DNA of 64,000 nucleotides from Dyadobacter sp. MSC1_007 (GTDB taxonomy: Bacteria > Bacteroidota > Bacteroidia > Cytophagales > Spirosomataceae): the NCBI RefSeq assembly GCF_023667495.1, contig NZ_JAMOZL010000004.1, positions 310,001 to 374,000 on the forward strand. The letters run 5' to 3'. Shown here piece after piece: positions 40,066 to 48,125 of the stretch. A program made the position numbers and the translations under genes. Every line of letters starts with the position of its first letter. Within the stretch, counting starts at the first letter, position 1. The notes under the pieces are model-generated. The model was not told the origin of the DNA and made no database searches. It saw only the letters and a list, made by a program, of their open reading frames with translations.

Positions 40066-41679
40066 ATGACCAACCAGGAAAGCCTGCCGCATCTCATCCA
40101 GGTCCTCAATGACAAATTCGAGCAGGTTAAGCTCGGAGGCGGAAAAAAGAAAATCGACGCCCAGCACCAGAAAGGAAAACTGACTGCGAGGGAGCGGATC
40201 GGTTATTTGACAGATCCGGATTCCTATTTCCTGGAAATAGGTGCATTTGTAGGCGACGGCATGTACGAAAACGAAGGCGGCTGTCCGTCTGGCGGTGTGG
40301 TGGCAGGCATAGGTTATGTTTCAGGAAAGCAATGCATGATCGTCGCCAATGACGCGACCGTTAAAGCCGGGGCCTGGTTCCCGATTGCGGCGAAGAAGAA
40401 CCTCAGAGCGCAGGAAATTGCGATGGAAAACCGACTGCCAGTCATTTACCTGGTCGATAGTGCGGGAGTGTACCTGCCAATGCAAGCGGAGGTTTTTGCC
40501 GATAAGGAGCATTTCGGGCGCATTTTTCGTAATAATGCGCAAATGTCGGCCAGGGGAATTGTGCAGATTTCGGCGATTATGGGTAGCTGCGTCGCTGGCG
40601 GCGCCTATCTGCCGATCATGTCCGACGAAGCATTCATTGTAGAAGGTACCGGCTCGGTTTTTCTGGCGGGGCCTTATCTTGTCAAATCATCCATAGGAGA
40701 GGACATTGATGCAGAATCACTGGGCGGCGCTTCCATGCATTGTGAGATTTCCGGCGTTACCGATAACAAATTTCCCGACGACAAATCGTGCCTCGACGCG
40801 ATCAGACGGCACATTGATAAAATCGGCAAGCCATTGTCCGCCGGTTTTAGTAGAAATGCCCCCGTGCCACCTAAACGGACACCCGAAGAGATCTATTCAC
40901 TCCTTCCCACCGACCGGCTGAAACCCTACGATATTATCCCGATCCTCGAATGCATCGTGGACGCGTCCGAGCTCGATGAATACAAACCCGATTACGGTAA
41001 AACCCTCATATGCGCGTATGCGCGCGTGGACGGCTGGGCTGTGGGCATTGTGGCCAACCAGCGCAAGATGGTCAAATCAGGAAAGGGTGAAATGCAAATG
41101 GGCGGAGTGATTTATGGAGAATCGGCAGATAAGGCTGCTCGTTTTATCATGAACTGTAACCAGAAGAAAATCCCGCTGCTGTTTTTTCATGATGTAACGG
41201 GTTTTATGGTCGGGAGCAGGGCCGAGCAAGGCGGTATTATCAAAGACGGTGCCAAGATGGTGAATGCGGTGGCTAACTCTGTGGTCCCGAAGTTTACTTT
41301 TATCATCGGAAACTCTTATGGTGCCGGCAATTATGCAATGTGCGGAAAAGCCTATGACCCGAGACTGATATTTGCCTGGCCGACGGCTCAAATGGCAGTT
41401 ATGAGCGGCGCGACGGCGGCAAGGACGCTGTTGCAAGTCCAGACTGCAACATTAAAGGCAAAAGGTGAAACAATCACCCCGGAAGCGGAAAAGGAACTGC
41501 TCAATCAGATTACCGACCGATATAACAGCGAATTGTCGCCTTACTATGCTGCGGCACGACTTTGGGTAGACGGGATCATTGATCCTACCGAAACCAGAAA
41601 AATAATATCAACCGGAGTAGAGGCGGCGGATCAGGCCCCGATTGAAAAGCAATTCAATGTAGGGGTAATGCAGGTTTAG
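40066..41679 (+). CDS. Acyl-CoA carboxylase beta subunit (methylcrotonyl-CoA carboxylase type)
   Basis: 537 residues from the ATG giving MTNQESLPHLIQVL; an upstream in-frame TTG adds nothing conserved. Two crotonase-fold halves form the biotin carboxyltransferase domain. The stretches VDSAGVYLPMQAEVF, GGAYLPIMSDEAF and FLAGPYLVKSSIGE resemble the MCC beta subunit more than propionyl-CoA carboxylase. The biotin-carrying alpha subunit is not adjacent. With the dehydrogenase gene 23 nt downstream it may belong to branched-chain amino acid breakdown. Confidence 0.85.
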   Translation: MTNQESLPHLIQVLNDKFEQVKLGGGKKKIDAQHQKGKLTARERIGYLTDPDSYFLEIGAFVGDGMYENEGGCPSGGVVAGIGYVSGKQCMIVANDATVKAGAWFPIAAKKNLRAQEIAMENRLPVIYLVDSAGVYLPMQAEVFADKEHFGRIFRNNAQMSARGIVQISAIMGSCVAGGAYLPIMSDEAFIVEGTGSVFLAGPYLVKSSIGEDIDAESLGGASMHCEISGVTDNKFPDDKSCLDAIRRHIDKIGKPLSAGFSRNAPVPPKRTPEEIYSLLPTDRLKPYDIIPILECIVDASELDEYKPDYGKTLICAYARVDGWAVGIVANQRKMVKSGKGEMQMGGVIYGESADKAARFIMNCNQKKIPLLFFHDVTGFMVGSRAEQGGIIKDGAKMVNAVANSVVPKFTFIIGNSYGAGNYAMCGKAYDPRLIFAWPTAQMAVMSGATAARTLLQVQTATLKAKGETITPEAEKELLNQITDRYNSELSPYYAAARLWVDGIIDPTETRKIISTGVEAADQAPIEKQFNVGVMQV

Positions 41680-41702
41680 TATCAAACTTTAAATTTCTGA
41701 AT

Positions 41703-42587
41703 ATGTCTGAAAAAATAGCATTTCTAGGGCTTGGAAACCTGGGTATGCCCATAGCTGAAAGCCTTCTCGAAGCTGGCTACGAACTCATTGTCTGGAACCG
41801 GACCGCCTCCAAGGCCGAACCGCTGGAAAAGCTGGGCGCAACGATAGTAGAAGATCCGATGGAAGCCATTATTCCTGGTGGTATCGTGTTTTCGGTGCTC
41901 GCTGACGACGCAGCTGTGGAAGAAATATTTTCAATGGAGCTGGTGGAAAAATTGGGCAAAGACGGCGTCCATGTTTCGATGAGCACGATTTCGCCGGAAA
42001 CATCACGTCAGCTCAGCCAGATCCACGATTGGTATGGTGCGCATTATGTAGCCGCCCCGATATTCGCCAGGCCCGAAGCTGTTCGTGCGAAGGTTGGGAA
42101 TATCTGCTTATCCGGAAATGCAGGTGCCAAAGAGCGCATTAAGCCGATCGTTCAGGGTTTTGTAAAAGGTGTTTTCGATTTTGGAGATGCGCCGGGAGCA
42201 GCTAACGTCATTAAGCTGGCTGGCAATTTTATGATCGCATGCAGCCTCGAAATGATGGCCGAAGCATTTACTATGGCCGAAAAGAACGGCATTTCACGGC
42301 AGAGCATTTATGAAATGCTTACCTCGACATTATTTGCAGCACCTATTTTCCAGAATTACGGAAAAATCGTGGCTCAGCACGCATACGAGCCGGTCGCTTT
42401 CCGTTTCCCGCTGGGTCTGAAAGATATTAACCTGACGTTGCAAACCGCTTCGGACGTTAATGCGCCGATGCCTTTTGCGGACATCATCAAAAACCGGTTC
42501 ATTTCCGGATTGGCGAAAGGCCGCGAAAACCTGGATTGGGGTGCATTGGCGTTGGGTGCGTCGGACGACGCGGGGCTGACGCCGTAA
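41703..42587 (+). CDS. NAD(P)-dependent beta-hydroxyacid dehydrogenase family protein
   Basis: 294 residues. The N-terminal Rossmann domain begins FLGLGNLGMPIAESL (5-19). The C-terminal helical domain carries the family region KLAGNFMIACSLEMMAEAF with the usual catalytic Lys. The family includes 3-hydroxyisobutyrate, tartronate semialdehyde and succinic semialdehyde reductases; the substrate cannot be chosen from sequence alone. Placement 23 nt after an acyl-CoA carboxylase makes a 3-hydroxyisobutyrate-like role plausible. Confidence 0.85.
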   Translation: MSEKIAFLGLGNLGMPIAESLLEAGYELIVWNRTASKAEPLEKLGATIVEDPMEAIIPGGIVFSVLADDAAVEEIFSMELVEKLGKDGVHVSMSTISPETSRQLSQIHDWYGAHYVAAPIFARPEAVRAKVGNICLSGNAGAKERIKPIVQGFVKGVFDFGDAPGAANVIKLAGNFMIACSLEMMAEAFTMAEKNGISRQSIYEMLTSTLFAAPIFQNYGKIVAQHAYEPVAFRFPLGLKDINLTLQTASDVNAPMPFADIIKNRFISGLAKGRENLDWGALALGASDDAGLTP

Positions 42588-42590
42588 GCC

Positions 42591-42614
42591 GCTGCCGGTG
42601 TTGTCACCGGCAGC
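42591..42614. repeat. Paired hairpin element, copy 1
   Basis: Arms GCTGCCGGTG and CACCGGCAGC around TTGT. It is related to copy 2 at 42651-42674 by two compensating base-pair changes. No T-run follows, so it is not a standard terminator, though it lies between convergent genes. Confidence 0.75.
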
Positions 42615-42650
42615 CTGCGTCACAGTATCGAGTTGCTTTATATGCATCGA

Positions 42651-42674
42651 GTTGCTGGTGAGAACACCAGCAAC
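42651..42674. repeat. Paired hairpin element, copy 2
   Basis: Arms GTTGCTGGTG and CACCAGCAAC around AGAA. The direct repeat ATCGAGTTGCT occurs at 42627-42637 and again at 42646-42656, running into this hairpin. Confidence 0.75.
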
Positions 42675-42679
42675 TACAA

Positions 42680-43255
42680 TTACCGTCCTACCTGCTCACT
42701 ATATCTTCTTGGATCGTATCCTTTCGCAAATAGCGGATACTGGTCGAAAATGCGCCTTACGACACTCCGGTAATGGTTATTGGAGCCTTCCGTTCCTTTG
42801 AATATCCCGGAAGCATAGCCTCTCCACACCACCTGGTCGCTTTCTGCGTCGATCAGGGAAACGATCAGCGTGCCTTTATCGAGCGCGTATTTGATCGGCT
42901 CGTAGCGGAAACCTTCGTTTTCGGTATCCACCCAGTTTTTGATCACAGGCTGCATATAACCCTGGTAGCGCAGGTTATCGTAGAAAATTCCGTAGTTAAC
43001 GAGCAGCGTCGGCTTTTCGGCAGTGAGTTTGTAGCCCCTTACCTGCATCTGGCGACGAATGGCTTCATAGATTTCGGTGCAAAGATTATTAGTATCCCTC
43101 TCACATTCCAGAAACGTATAAGAAGAGTAATCTTTAAAATTGGTTTCGTAGCTGTAATCATGCTCCACAAACACTTTCCGGCCACTGGAGCAACCTGCAA
43201 TCACAATTACAAGGAGTAAAGCAGCATAAATTGAAATAGACCTCAGCATAAGCAT
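42680..43255 (-). CDS. DUF4136-family lipoprotein
   Basis: 191 residues. A signal peptide with the lipobox VIAGC is followed by a DUF4136 domain (VFVEHDYSYETNFKDYSSYTF near the N-terminus, and a conserved VVWRGYASG stretch about residue 145). Two ATG starts (43255 and 43249) are possible. The family is exported and lipid-anchored, with unknown function. It stands alone, with a pair of hairpins at its 3' side. Confidence 0.85.
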   Translation of the reverse strand: MLMLRSISIYAALLLVIVIAGCSSGRKVFVEHDYSYETNFKDYSSYTFLECERDTNNLCTEIYEAIRRQMQVRGYKLTAEKPTLLVNYGIFYDNLRYQGYMQPVIKNWVDTENEGFRYEPIKYALDKGTLIVSLIDAESDQVVWRGYASGIFKGTEGSNNHYRSVVRRIFDQYPLFAKGYDPRRYSEQVGR

Positions 43256-43347
43256 TTAAATTTGTCAGGTTGTGAATAAAATATATCAAGAATGTATTGA
43301 ATCCCTCTTTGCACTCACAATAGCCTATGCCTGATGCCGGTATACCT

Positions 43348-44382
43348 CTATCCCAAATAGTAAGCTATTGATTTACGCATTTCGGATGCCGTTACTACGA
43401 TATCAAAGGCACATTGCCCGGCTCCTTTCAGCAATGAAAACCTGATTTCCTTCCCTTTATTCTTCTTATCCTGCCTCGTCAAAGCGATAATCGCTTCTAC
43501 GTCGTCGGCCTTAATTTTCACTTTTCCGTATGTGGCAAACAGGAACTCCTCAATATCTGTCAGCGTCTCCTGATCGATCATTTTCCTTTCAAATGCCAGG
43601 TAACTTTCCATGATCATTCCCACTGCGATTGCTTCTCCGTGAAACAGCCGCTGGTTGGCCGGTTTGCCTAAAAAGTGCGTTTCAACCGCGTGGCCGAGCG
43701 TATGTCCGAAATTCAGGATCTTTCGCAAGCCCTTTTCCGTCGGGTCCTGATCCACGACCTGCTGCTTGATCTTCACTGAATGGGCTATCAGGTCCTGCCA
43801 GTTTTGTCTTTCAAAATCCTTCTGCCTGATTTCTTCCCATTTCGCAGCGTCGGCGATCAGGCAATGCTTGATAATTTCAGCAAACCCCGACCTGATTTCG
43901 CGCTCCGGAAGTGTCTTCAAAAACACCGGATCTATCAGCACACTTTTAGGAATATTAAACACTCCCAAATGGTTCTTAAAGCCCTGGAAGTCAATCCCTA
44001 ATTTACCTCCAACACTCGCATCCACCTGCGAAAGCAAGGTCGTCGGCACTTGTATAAAATCTATTCCACGTTTGTAGACAGCAGCACAAAAACCACCCAT
44101 ATCACCAATCACCCCGCCACCTACGTTGATCACCAATGCATGGCGGTCAAGCTCCTCCTTCGTCATGGCTTCCCAGATCTTCTCACAGGTCGCCAGGGTC
44201 TTATGCGCTTCCCCGCTCGGAACGGTTACTACACTATGCTTTGGCAAAAACGCCTTCAAAATCGGATAACAATGCCTTTTTGTGTTGTTATCGGCTATTA
44301 CAACTATTTTCGAGTATTGTGACGAACTCAAAAAATCCGGTAAGCTTTCGCTTATCGGCGCAAGTACTACTGACTGATTCAT
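43348..44382 (-). CDS. aroB: 3-dehydroquinate synthase
   Basis: 344 residues, normal to slightly short for AroB. NAD-binding and metal motifs are present: VPSGEAHKT, NVGGGVIGDMGGF, SVGGKLGIDF, GFAEIIKH, GHTLGHAVE and HGEAIAVGM. It cyclises DAHP to 3-dehydroquinate in the shikimate pathway. No other aro gene is nearby. The start is ATG; 278 bp of AT-rich DNA separate it from the next, divergent gene. Confidence 0.96.
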   Translation of the reverse strand: MNQSVVLAPISESLPDFLSSSQYSKIVVIADNNTKRHCYPILKAFLPKHSVVTVPSGEAHKTLATCEKIWEAMTKEELDRHALVINVGGGVIGDMGGFCAAVYKRGIDFIQVPTTLLSQVDASVGGKLGIDFQGFKNHLGVFNIPKSVLIDPVFLKTLPEREIRSGFAEIIKHCLIADAAKWEEIRQKDFERQNWQDLIAHSVKIKQQVVDQDPTEKGLRKILNFGHTLGHAVETHFLGKPANQRLFHGEAIAVGMIMESYLAFERKMIDQETLTDIEEFLFATYGKVKIKADDVEAIIALTRQDKKNKGKEIRFSLLKGAGQCAFDIVVTASEMRKSIAYYLG

Positions 44383-44660
44383 TCTAAACTATCATTGAGA
44401 CGGGCTCATCATAGATACGATGAGTGCAACCAAATGGATGCGTTGATTTCCAGCTTTTTGAAATAAAATTTCGGAAAACCAATTTAAAGATATGAATTAT
44501 TATGCTTATCAAATAATCATTTAGGTTTTGTATCCCGAGAAATTTTTCCACAGGTCGCATTTCCAGTTCCAACACCTCCACGGGCGCTCGTTTGCTTTTT
44601 ATTTTGTAAAATTGCCGTTCTAAAGTTATCCACCTTTATCTTAAATATAAACCTCAACGA
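44383..44660. other. AT-rich gap with two DnaA-box-like sites
   Basis: 278 bp between divergent aroB and the VOC gene. TTTTTCCACA (44543-44552) and TTATCCACC (44626-44634) resemble DnaA boxes on the same strand, next to an AT-rich stretch at about 44455-44525. No gene or clear promoter was recognised here. Whether this has replication meaning is unproven. Confidence 0.35.
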
Positions 44661-45716
44661 ATGAGTGCTCCGCTGATCTCTGGAATTCAACAGGTAGGAA
44701 TTGGTTGCCAGAATGTACCCGACACCTGGAAATGGTACCGTCAGGTCCTGGGTTTTGATGTACCGGTATTTGATGAAAAAGCCGAAGCTCCCCTGATGAC
44801 GCCCTACACCGGCGGGAAAGTGCATTCGCGGCAGGCCGCGCTGGCTATCAATATGGCTGGCGGGGGTGGATTGGAAATCTGGTCGTTCACGAGCCGGACG
44901 TCACAGCCGGCCAATTTCAAACCCGAGATCGGCGACCTGGGTATCAATGCGATCCGTTTCAAAGCCCCTGATGTTAAAAAGGCGCATGAATGGGTTAAAA
45001 GCCACTCCAAAGAAGCAACTGGTCCACTGGTAAAGTTGCCCGAAGGCGAAGGTTTCTGGGGAAATGATCCATATGGCAATACGTTCCAGATTACCAGCGA
45101 CGCGAGCTGGTTTCAGACCAAAGGCAAAACCGTTGGCGGCGTGGCAGGTGTCATAATAGGCGTCTCAGATATTGACAAATCGGTTGTCTTCTACCAAAAG
45201 CTCCTGCAACCGTTGGAAGTGGTTTATGACGAAACCGGCGTTTTTGAAGATTTACCAACCTCTATTCCAGGCCAGCGCTTCCGCAGAATGTTGCTTCGCA
45301 AAAAATTTACGCCAGATGGCGCATTCAGCCGTTTGCTCGGCGACGTGCAGATCGAACTGGTACAAGCACTGGATCGTACTCCTAAGAAAATATTCGAAAA
45401 CCGCTTCTGGGGCGATTGTGGTTATATTCACTTGTGCTTCGACACCCTGGATATGGATACATTAAAAACAAAACTTCAATCGCAAGGTTACCCATTCACA
45501 ATCGACAGCGAAAGCTCTTTCGGAATGGAAAATGCAGCCGGTCGCTTCGCCTATCTCGAAGACCCTGATGGCACACTCATCGAGCTTGTGGAAACCCATA
45601 AGGTCCCTATTCTCAAAAAGCTGGGCTGGTTCATGGACCTGCAAAAACGCGGGCTTCGGAAACCGCTGCCAAACTGGATGTTGAAGGCAATGGGACTGGG
45701 ACGGGTGAAAGAGTAA
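44661..45716 (+). CDS. VOC superfamily protein with two glyoxalase-like domains
   Basis: 351 residues with two vicinal-oxygen-chelate modules. The first (about 7-150) starts GIQQVGIGCQNVPDTWKWYR; the second (about 160-315) has GVIIGVSDIDKSVVFYQKLL and ends YLEDPDGTLIELVETHK. The pattern of metal-ligand-like His and Glu residues fits the dioxygenase/glyoxalase fold, but the substrate is unknown. The start is ATG. It is monocistronic. Confidence 0.82.
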   Translation: MSAPLISGIQQVGIGCQNVPDTWKWYRQVLGFDVPVFDEKAEAPLMTPYTGGKVHSRQAALAINMAGGGGLEIWSFTSRTSQPANFKPEIGDLGINAIRFKAPDVKKAHEWVKSHSKEATGPLVKLPEGEGFWGNDPYGNTFQITSDASWFQTKGKTVGGVAGVIIGVSDIDKSVVFYQKLLQPLEVVYDETGVFEDLPTSIPGQRFRRMLLRKKFTPDGAFSRLLGDVQIELVQALDRTPKKIFENRFWGDCGYIHLCFDTLDMDTLKTKLQSQGYPFTIDSESSFGMENAAGRFAYLEDPDGTLIELVETHKVPILKKLGWFMDLQKRGLRKPLPNWMLKAMGLGRVKE

Positions 45717-45756
45717 ATATTTCAATTCCCCTCTTTAATTAATGCAATTTTAATAA

Positions 45757-45803
45757 ATTAACCATGTAAATTTGCAAATCAAGTGTTAATTTACATGGTT
45801 AAT
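45757..45803. promoter_or_regulatory. Perfect 16-bp inverted repeat spanning promoter and start codon
   Basis: Arms ATTAACCATGTAAATT (45757-45772) and AATTTACATGGTTAAT (45788-45803) around a 15-nt spacer. The left arm overlaps the -7 box TAAATTTG (45767-45774, followed by C); the right arm runs into the ATG of the next gene at 45802. It could be an operator or an RNA hairpin that hides the start. Confidence 0.8.
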
Positions 45804-46983
45804 GATAAATCGCACCATTGAACAAAGCGTCCTCAGATCTTTGAATTTCTTCCCCGTGGTAGGAATTCTCGGGCCTCGTCAGGTAGGGAAAACAACCTTG
45901 GCGCGTAAGCTGATAGACGAGCTGATTAAACCCGCAGTCTATTACGACCTGGAATTAGCGGAAGACTTCGAGACCATATCTCAGAACACGACGTGGGTTC
46001 TGGAAAATAACATCGACAAGACTATTGTCATTGACGAGGTACAACGGCATCTGCCACTGTTTCCACAATTGCGCGCGCTTGTTGACCGCAAGCGCAAGGC
46101 AGCGCGCTTTATACTTCTCGGTTCAGCCTCTCCCGATTTTTTGCAAAAAAGTTCTGAATCGCTGGCAGGACGAATCGCTTATCACGAGCTTTCCCCGATT
46201 TTAAGATCCGAGGCAGAATCTGCCTTCATCCCACAACCAACTCACTGGCATCGTGGCGGCTTTCCCGATGCGTTGCTGGCGCCCGATAACGGATATTGGT
46301 ATCAATGGCAGCAGAATTTTATCAAAACCTACGTCGAGCAGGATTTGTCCGCCATGGGTATCACAACCACAATCCCATTGCTCAACAATTTTCTGCGGAT
46401 GATATCGCATCTCCATGGATCATTACTCAACTATTCCACGCTTAGTAATTCGCTCGGGATGGCAAATAACACAGTCCGACGATATGTTGAAATCCTGGAA
46501 CAAGCTTACCTGATAAGAAGGCTCGAACCATGGTTCGTCAACGTAAGTAAAAGGATTGTCAAGAGCCCAAAAATCTATTTCAGGGATAGTGGTAACTTAC
46601 ATTTTCTTACTAATGTCCGTCATTATGAAGATTTGATAACGCATCCTATTGCTGGCACTTCCTGGGAGGGATATGTAATTGAGCAAATCATTCCGCTACT
46701 TGATCCAGCAATTCGCCCGTATTTCTATCGGACATCAAATGGCGCCGAAATGGATCTCGTGCTGGTAGAAGGCATTACGCCCGTGGTATCTATTGAAATA
46801 AAACTATCACTTGCGCCCGCATTAAAAAGAGGCTCCACTGAATCTGTCAATGATTTACAAACGGTAAATAACTACGTCGTAACGCCAAATGGCGGCAACA
46901 TTGCCATAAGGCCACAATGGATCCATTGCAATATCCATGAGCTGATCGACCATTTAAAAACTCTTAAAATGATCGCAGATTAA
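45802..46983 (+). CDS. AAA ATPase with DUF4143 domain
   Basis: 393 residues. Walker A GPRQVGKTT is at 24-32 and Walker B TIVIDEVQ at about 72-79. The AAA_14 core reaches to about residue 160, followed by the DUF4143 domain, whose PD-(D/E)xK-like part is near NGAEMDLVLVEG...SIEIKLS. The family is widespread, often mobile and of unknown function. It starts within a 16-bp inverted repeat and ends 2 nt before the convergent plsC-like gene. Confidence 0.9.
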   Translation: MINRTIEQSVLRSLNFFPVVGILGPRQVGKTTLARKLIDELIKPAVYYDLELAEDFETISQNTTWVLENNIDKTIVIDEVQRHLPLFPQLRALVDRKRKAARFILLGSASPDFLQKSSESLAGRIAYHELSPILRSEAESAFIPQPTHWHRGGFPDALLAPDNGYWYQWQQNFIKTYVEQDLSAMGITTTIPLLNNFLRMISHLHGSLLNYSTLSNSLGMANNTVRRYVEILEQAYLIRRLEPWFVNVSKRIVKSPKIYFRDSGNLHFLTNVRHYEDLITHPIAGTSWEGYVIEQIIPLLDPAIRPYFYRTSNGAEMDLVLVEGITPVVSIEIKLSLAPALKRGSTESVNDLQTVNNYVVTPNGGNIAIRPQWIHCNIHELIDHLKTLKMIAD

Positions 46984-46985
46984 TA

Positions 46986-47966
46986 TTAATACTTACTCCC
47001 TACCCAAGCCAGCAGCGGCAAACCAACAAACAGCCCCAATCCAACCTCCCAACCCGCGAATGCAGCGATGATGATCGAAAGTAAAGCTACGATGACCGGG
47101 TACAGGTACATGAGCATTCCGAAAAGTACGGAATCATAAAAAACCGACCTGGCAGTAAGTTTGGCGGTTTTGTTTCTGAAAAATGAATATAGTGGCAAAT
47201 GGATCATACGACCGATCCAGCCTATGGCGCCCAGCACCACATTGCTTTCCTTTTTTTGGGGGGCGCATTTATCGAAAAACTCGCTGAGTTGCTGATCACG
47301 GTCGGCTATGGACGCTTCTGCCGGAATGGTCAGGATTTCGGCATTCATTTTGCGATCGAGGATATCGTTGAAGTCGCGTAGCCATTTTTCGTATTCCTGA
47401 GGGCTGGTCTGGATATCATCGCAGCCGATCGCGTCCCCGAAACGCAGGAATACCCGCTTGCCGGGTCCGCGGAAATTTTCATAGTTAAGACCTGTCGGGA
47501 TCACTTTCATGCTCTTCAATGCATCGTCCCCATACCAGATCTTGTAGGCCATCCGGGCCGTTCCTTTGCCTAGCGGGCGTAACCGCCACTCGTTGACGCA
47601 TATCCCTTCTGAAAACACCACAACCGCGTCGCCCTGCTTCAACGCATCATGGCTTTCCTGAGCGGTAACATCATGATTTTTCAGATATTGCCTTCCTTCC
47701 GAACCACGAAAAACAGGAATAAGATTGATTTGCCGAAGCCAGAAAGCCGCCGCCTTTTTACGGAATACATCGCCTCTCGTGAGCGTATGAATAGGTTGTT
47801 CAAGCACCGAACCGATGACCACCGCGTCAAAAAACGAATCGGGATGGTTGGAAGCAAGAAGCAGCGGTGCCCCTTTAGGCAACTTATCAAAATTGGCAAC
47901 GCAAAGCTTTTTTAAATAAATCGGCAATGCCAGGCGGACCAGAAAACGCGAGAAATAGTAAAACAA
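46986..47966 (-). CDS. PlsC-type glycerolipid acyltransferase
   Basis: 326 residues. The acyltransferase motif SNHPDSFFDA (about 39-48) contains the catalytic His and Asp, and FSEGICVNEWRLRPLGKG forms the second block. The last 60 residues hold two hydrophobic segments, giving a C-terminal membrane anchor. It probably acylates lysophosphatidate or glycerol phosphate. The apparent start is TTG at 47966, with a -7 box at 47989-47996 giving a leader of about 20 nt. Confidence 0.85.
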   Translation of the reverse strand: MFYYFSRFLVRLALPIYLKKLCVANFDKLPKGAPLLLASNHPDSFFDAVVIGSVLEQPIHTLTRGDVFRKKAAAFWLRQINLIPVFRGSEGRQYLKNHDVTAQESHDALKQGDAVVVFSEGICVNEWRLRPLGKGTARMAYKIWYGDDALKSMKVIPTGLNYENFRGPGKRVFLRFGDAIGCDDIQTSPQEYEKWLRDFNDILDRKMNAEILTIPAEASIADRDQQLSEFFDKCAPQKKESNVVLGAIGWIGRMIHLPLYSFFRNKTAKLTARSVFYDSVLFGMLMYLYPVIVALLSIIIAAFAGWEVGLGLFVGLPLLAWVGSKY

Positions 47967-47988
47967 AATTGTAAAAAGTAAGTTTTTG

Positions 47989-47996
47989 CAAAATTA
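47989..47996 (-). promoter_or_regulatory. -7 box for the plsC-like gene
   Basis: TAATTTTG on the minus strand, followed by C, 23 bp upstream of the TTG start. Confidence 0.55.
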
Positions 47997-48054
47997 TGGG
48001 ATTATTTTTTTATTCAACCTCTCCGGCTACCGTAATACGCTCCGCCGAAGTTGC

Positions 48055-48062
48055 TAACTTTG
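48055..48062 (+). promoter_or_regulatory. -7 box for the kinase-fold gene
   Basis: TAACTTTG lies inside the longer open frame that begins with TTG at 48051. If it is used, translation must start downstream, at the ATG at 48126. Confidence 0.45.
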
Positions 48063-48125
48063 GAGCTTGTGTCAACTCTCCGGAGCACATATCAACATGC
48101 TGTAAAGCCTAATGCAAGATCAGGA

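Noticed and set aside
44384..44581. 65-codon open frame between aroB and the VOC gene
   Set aside because: No similarity, AT-rich and not preserved as a typical small gene; more likely part of the regulatory gap.
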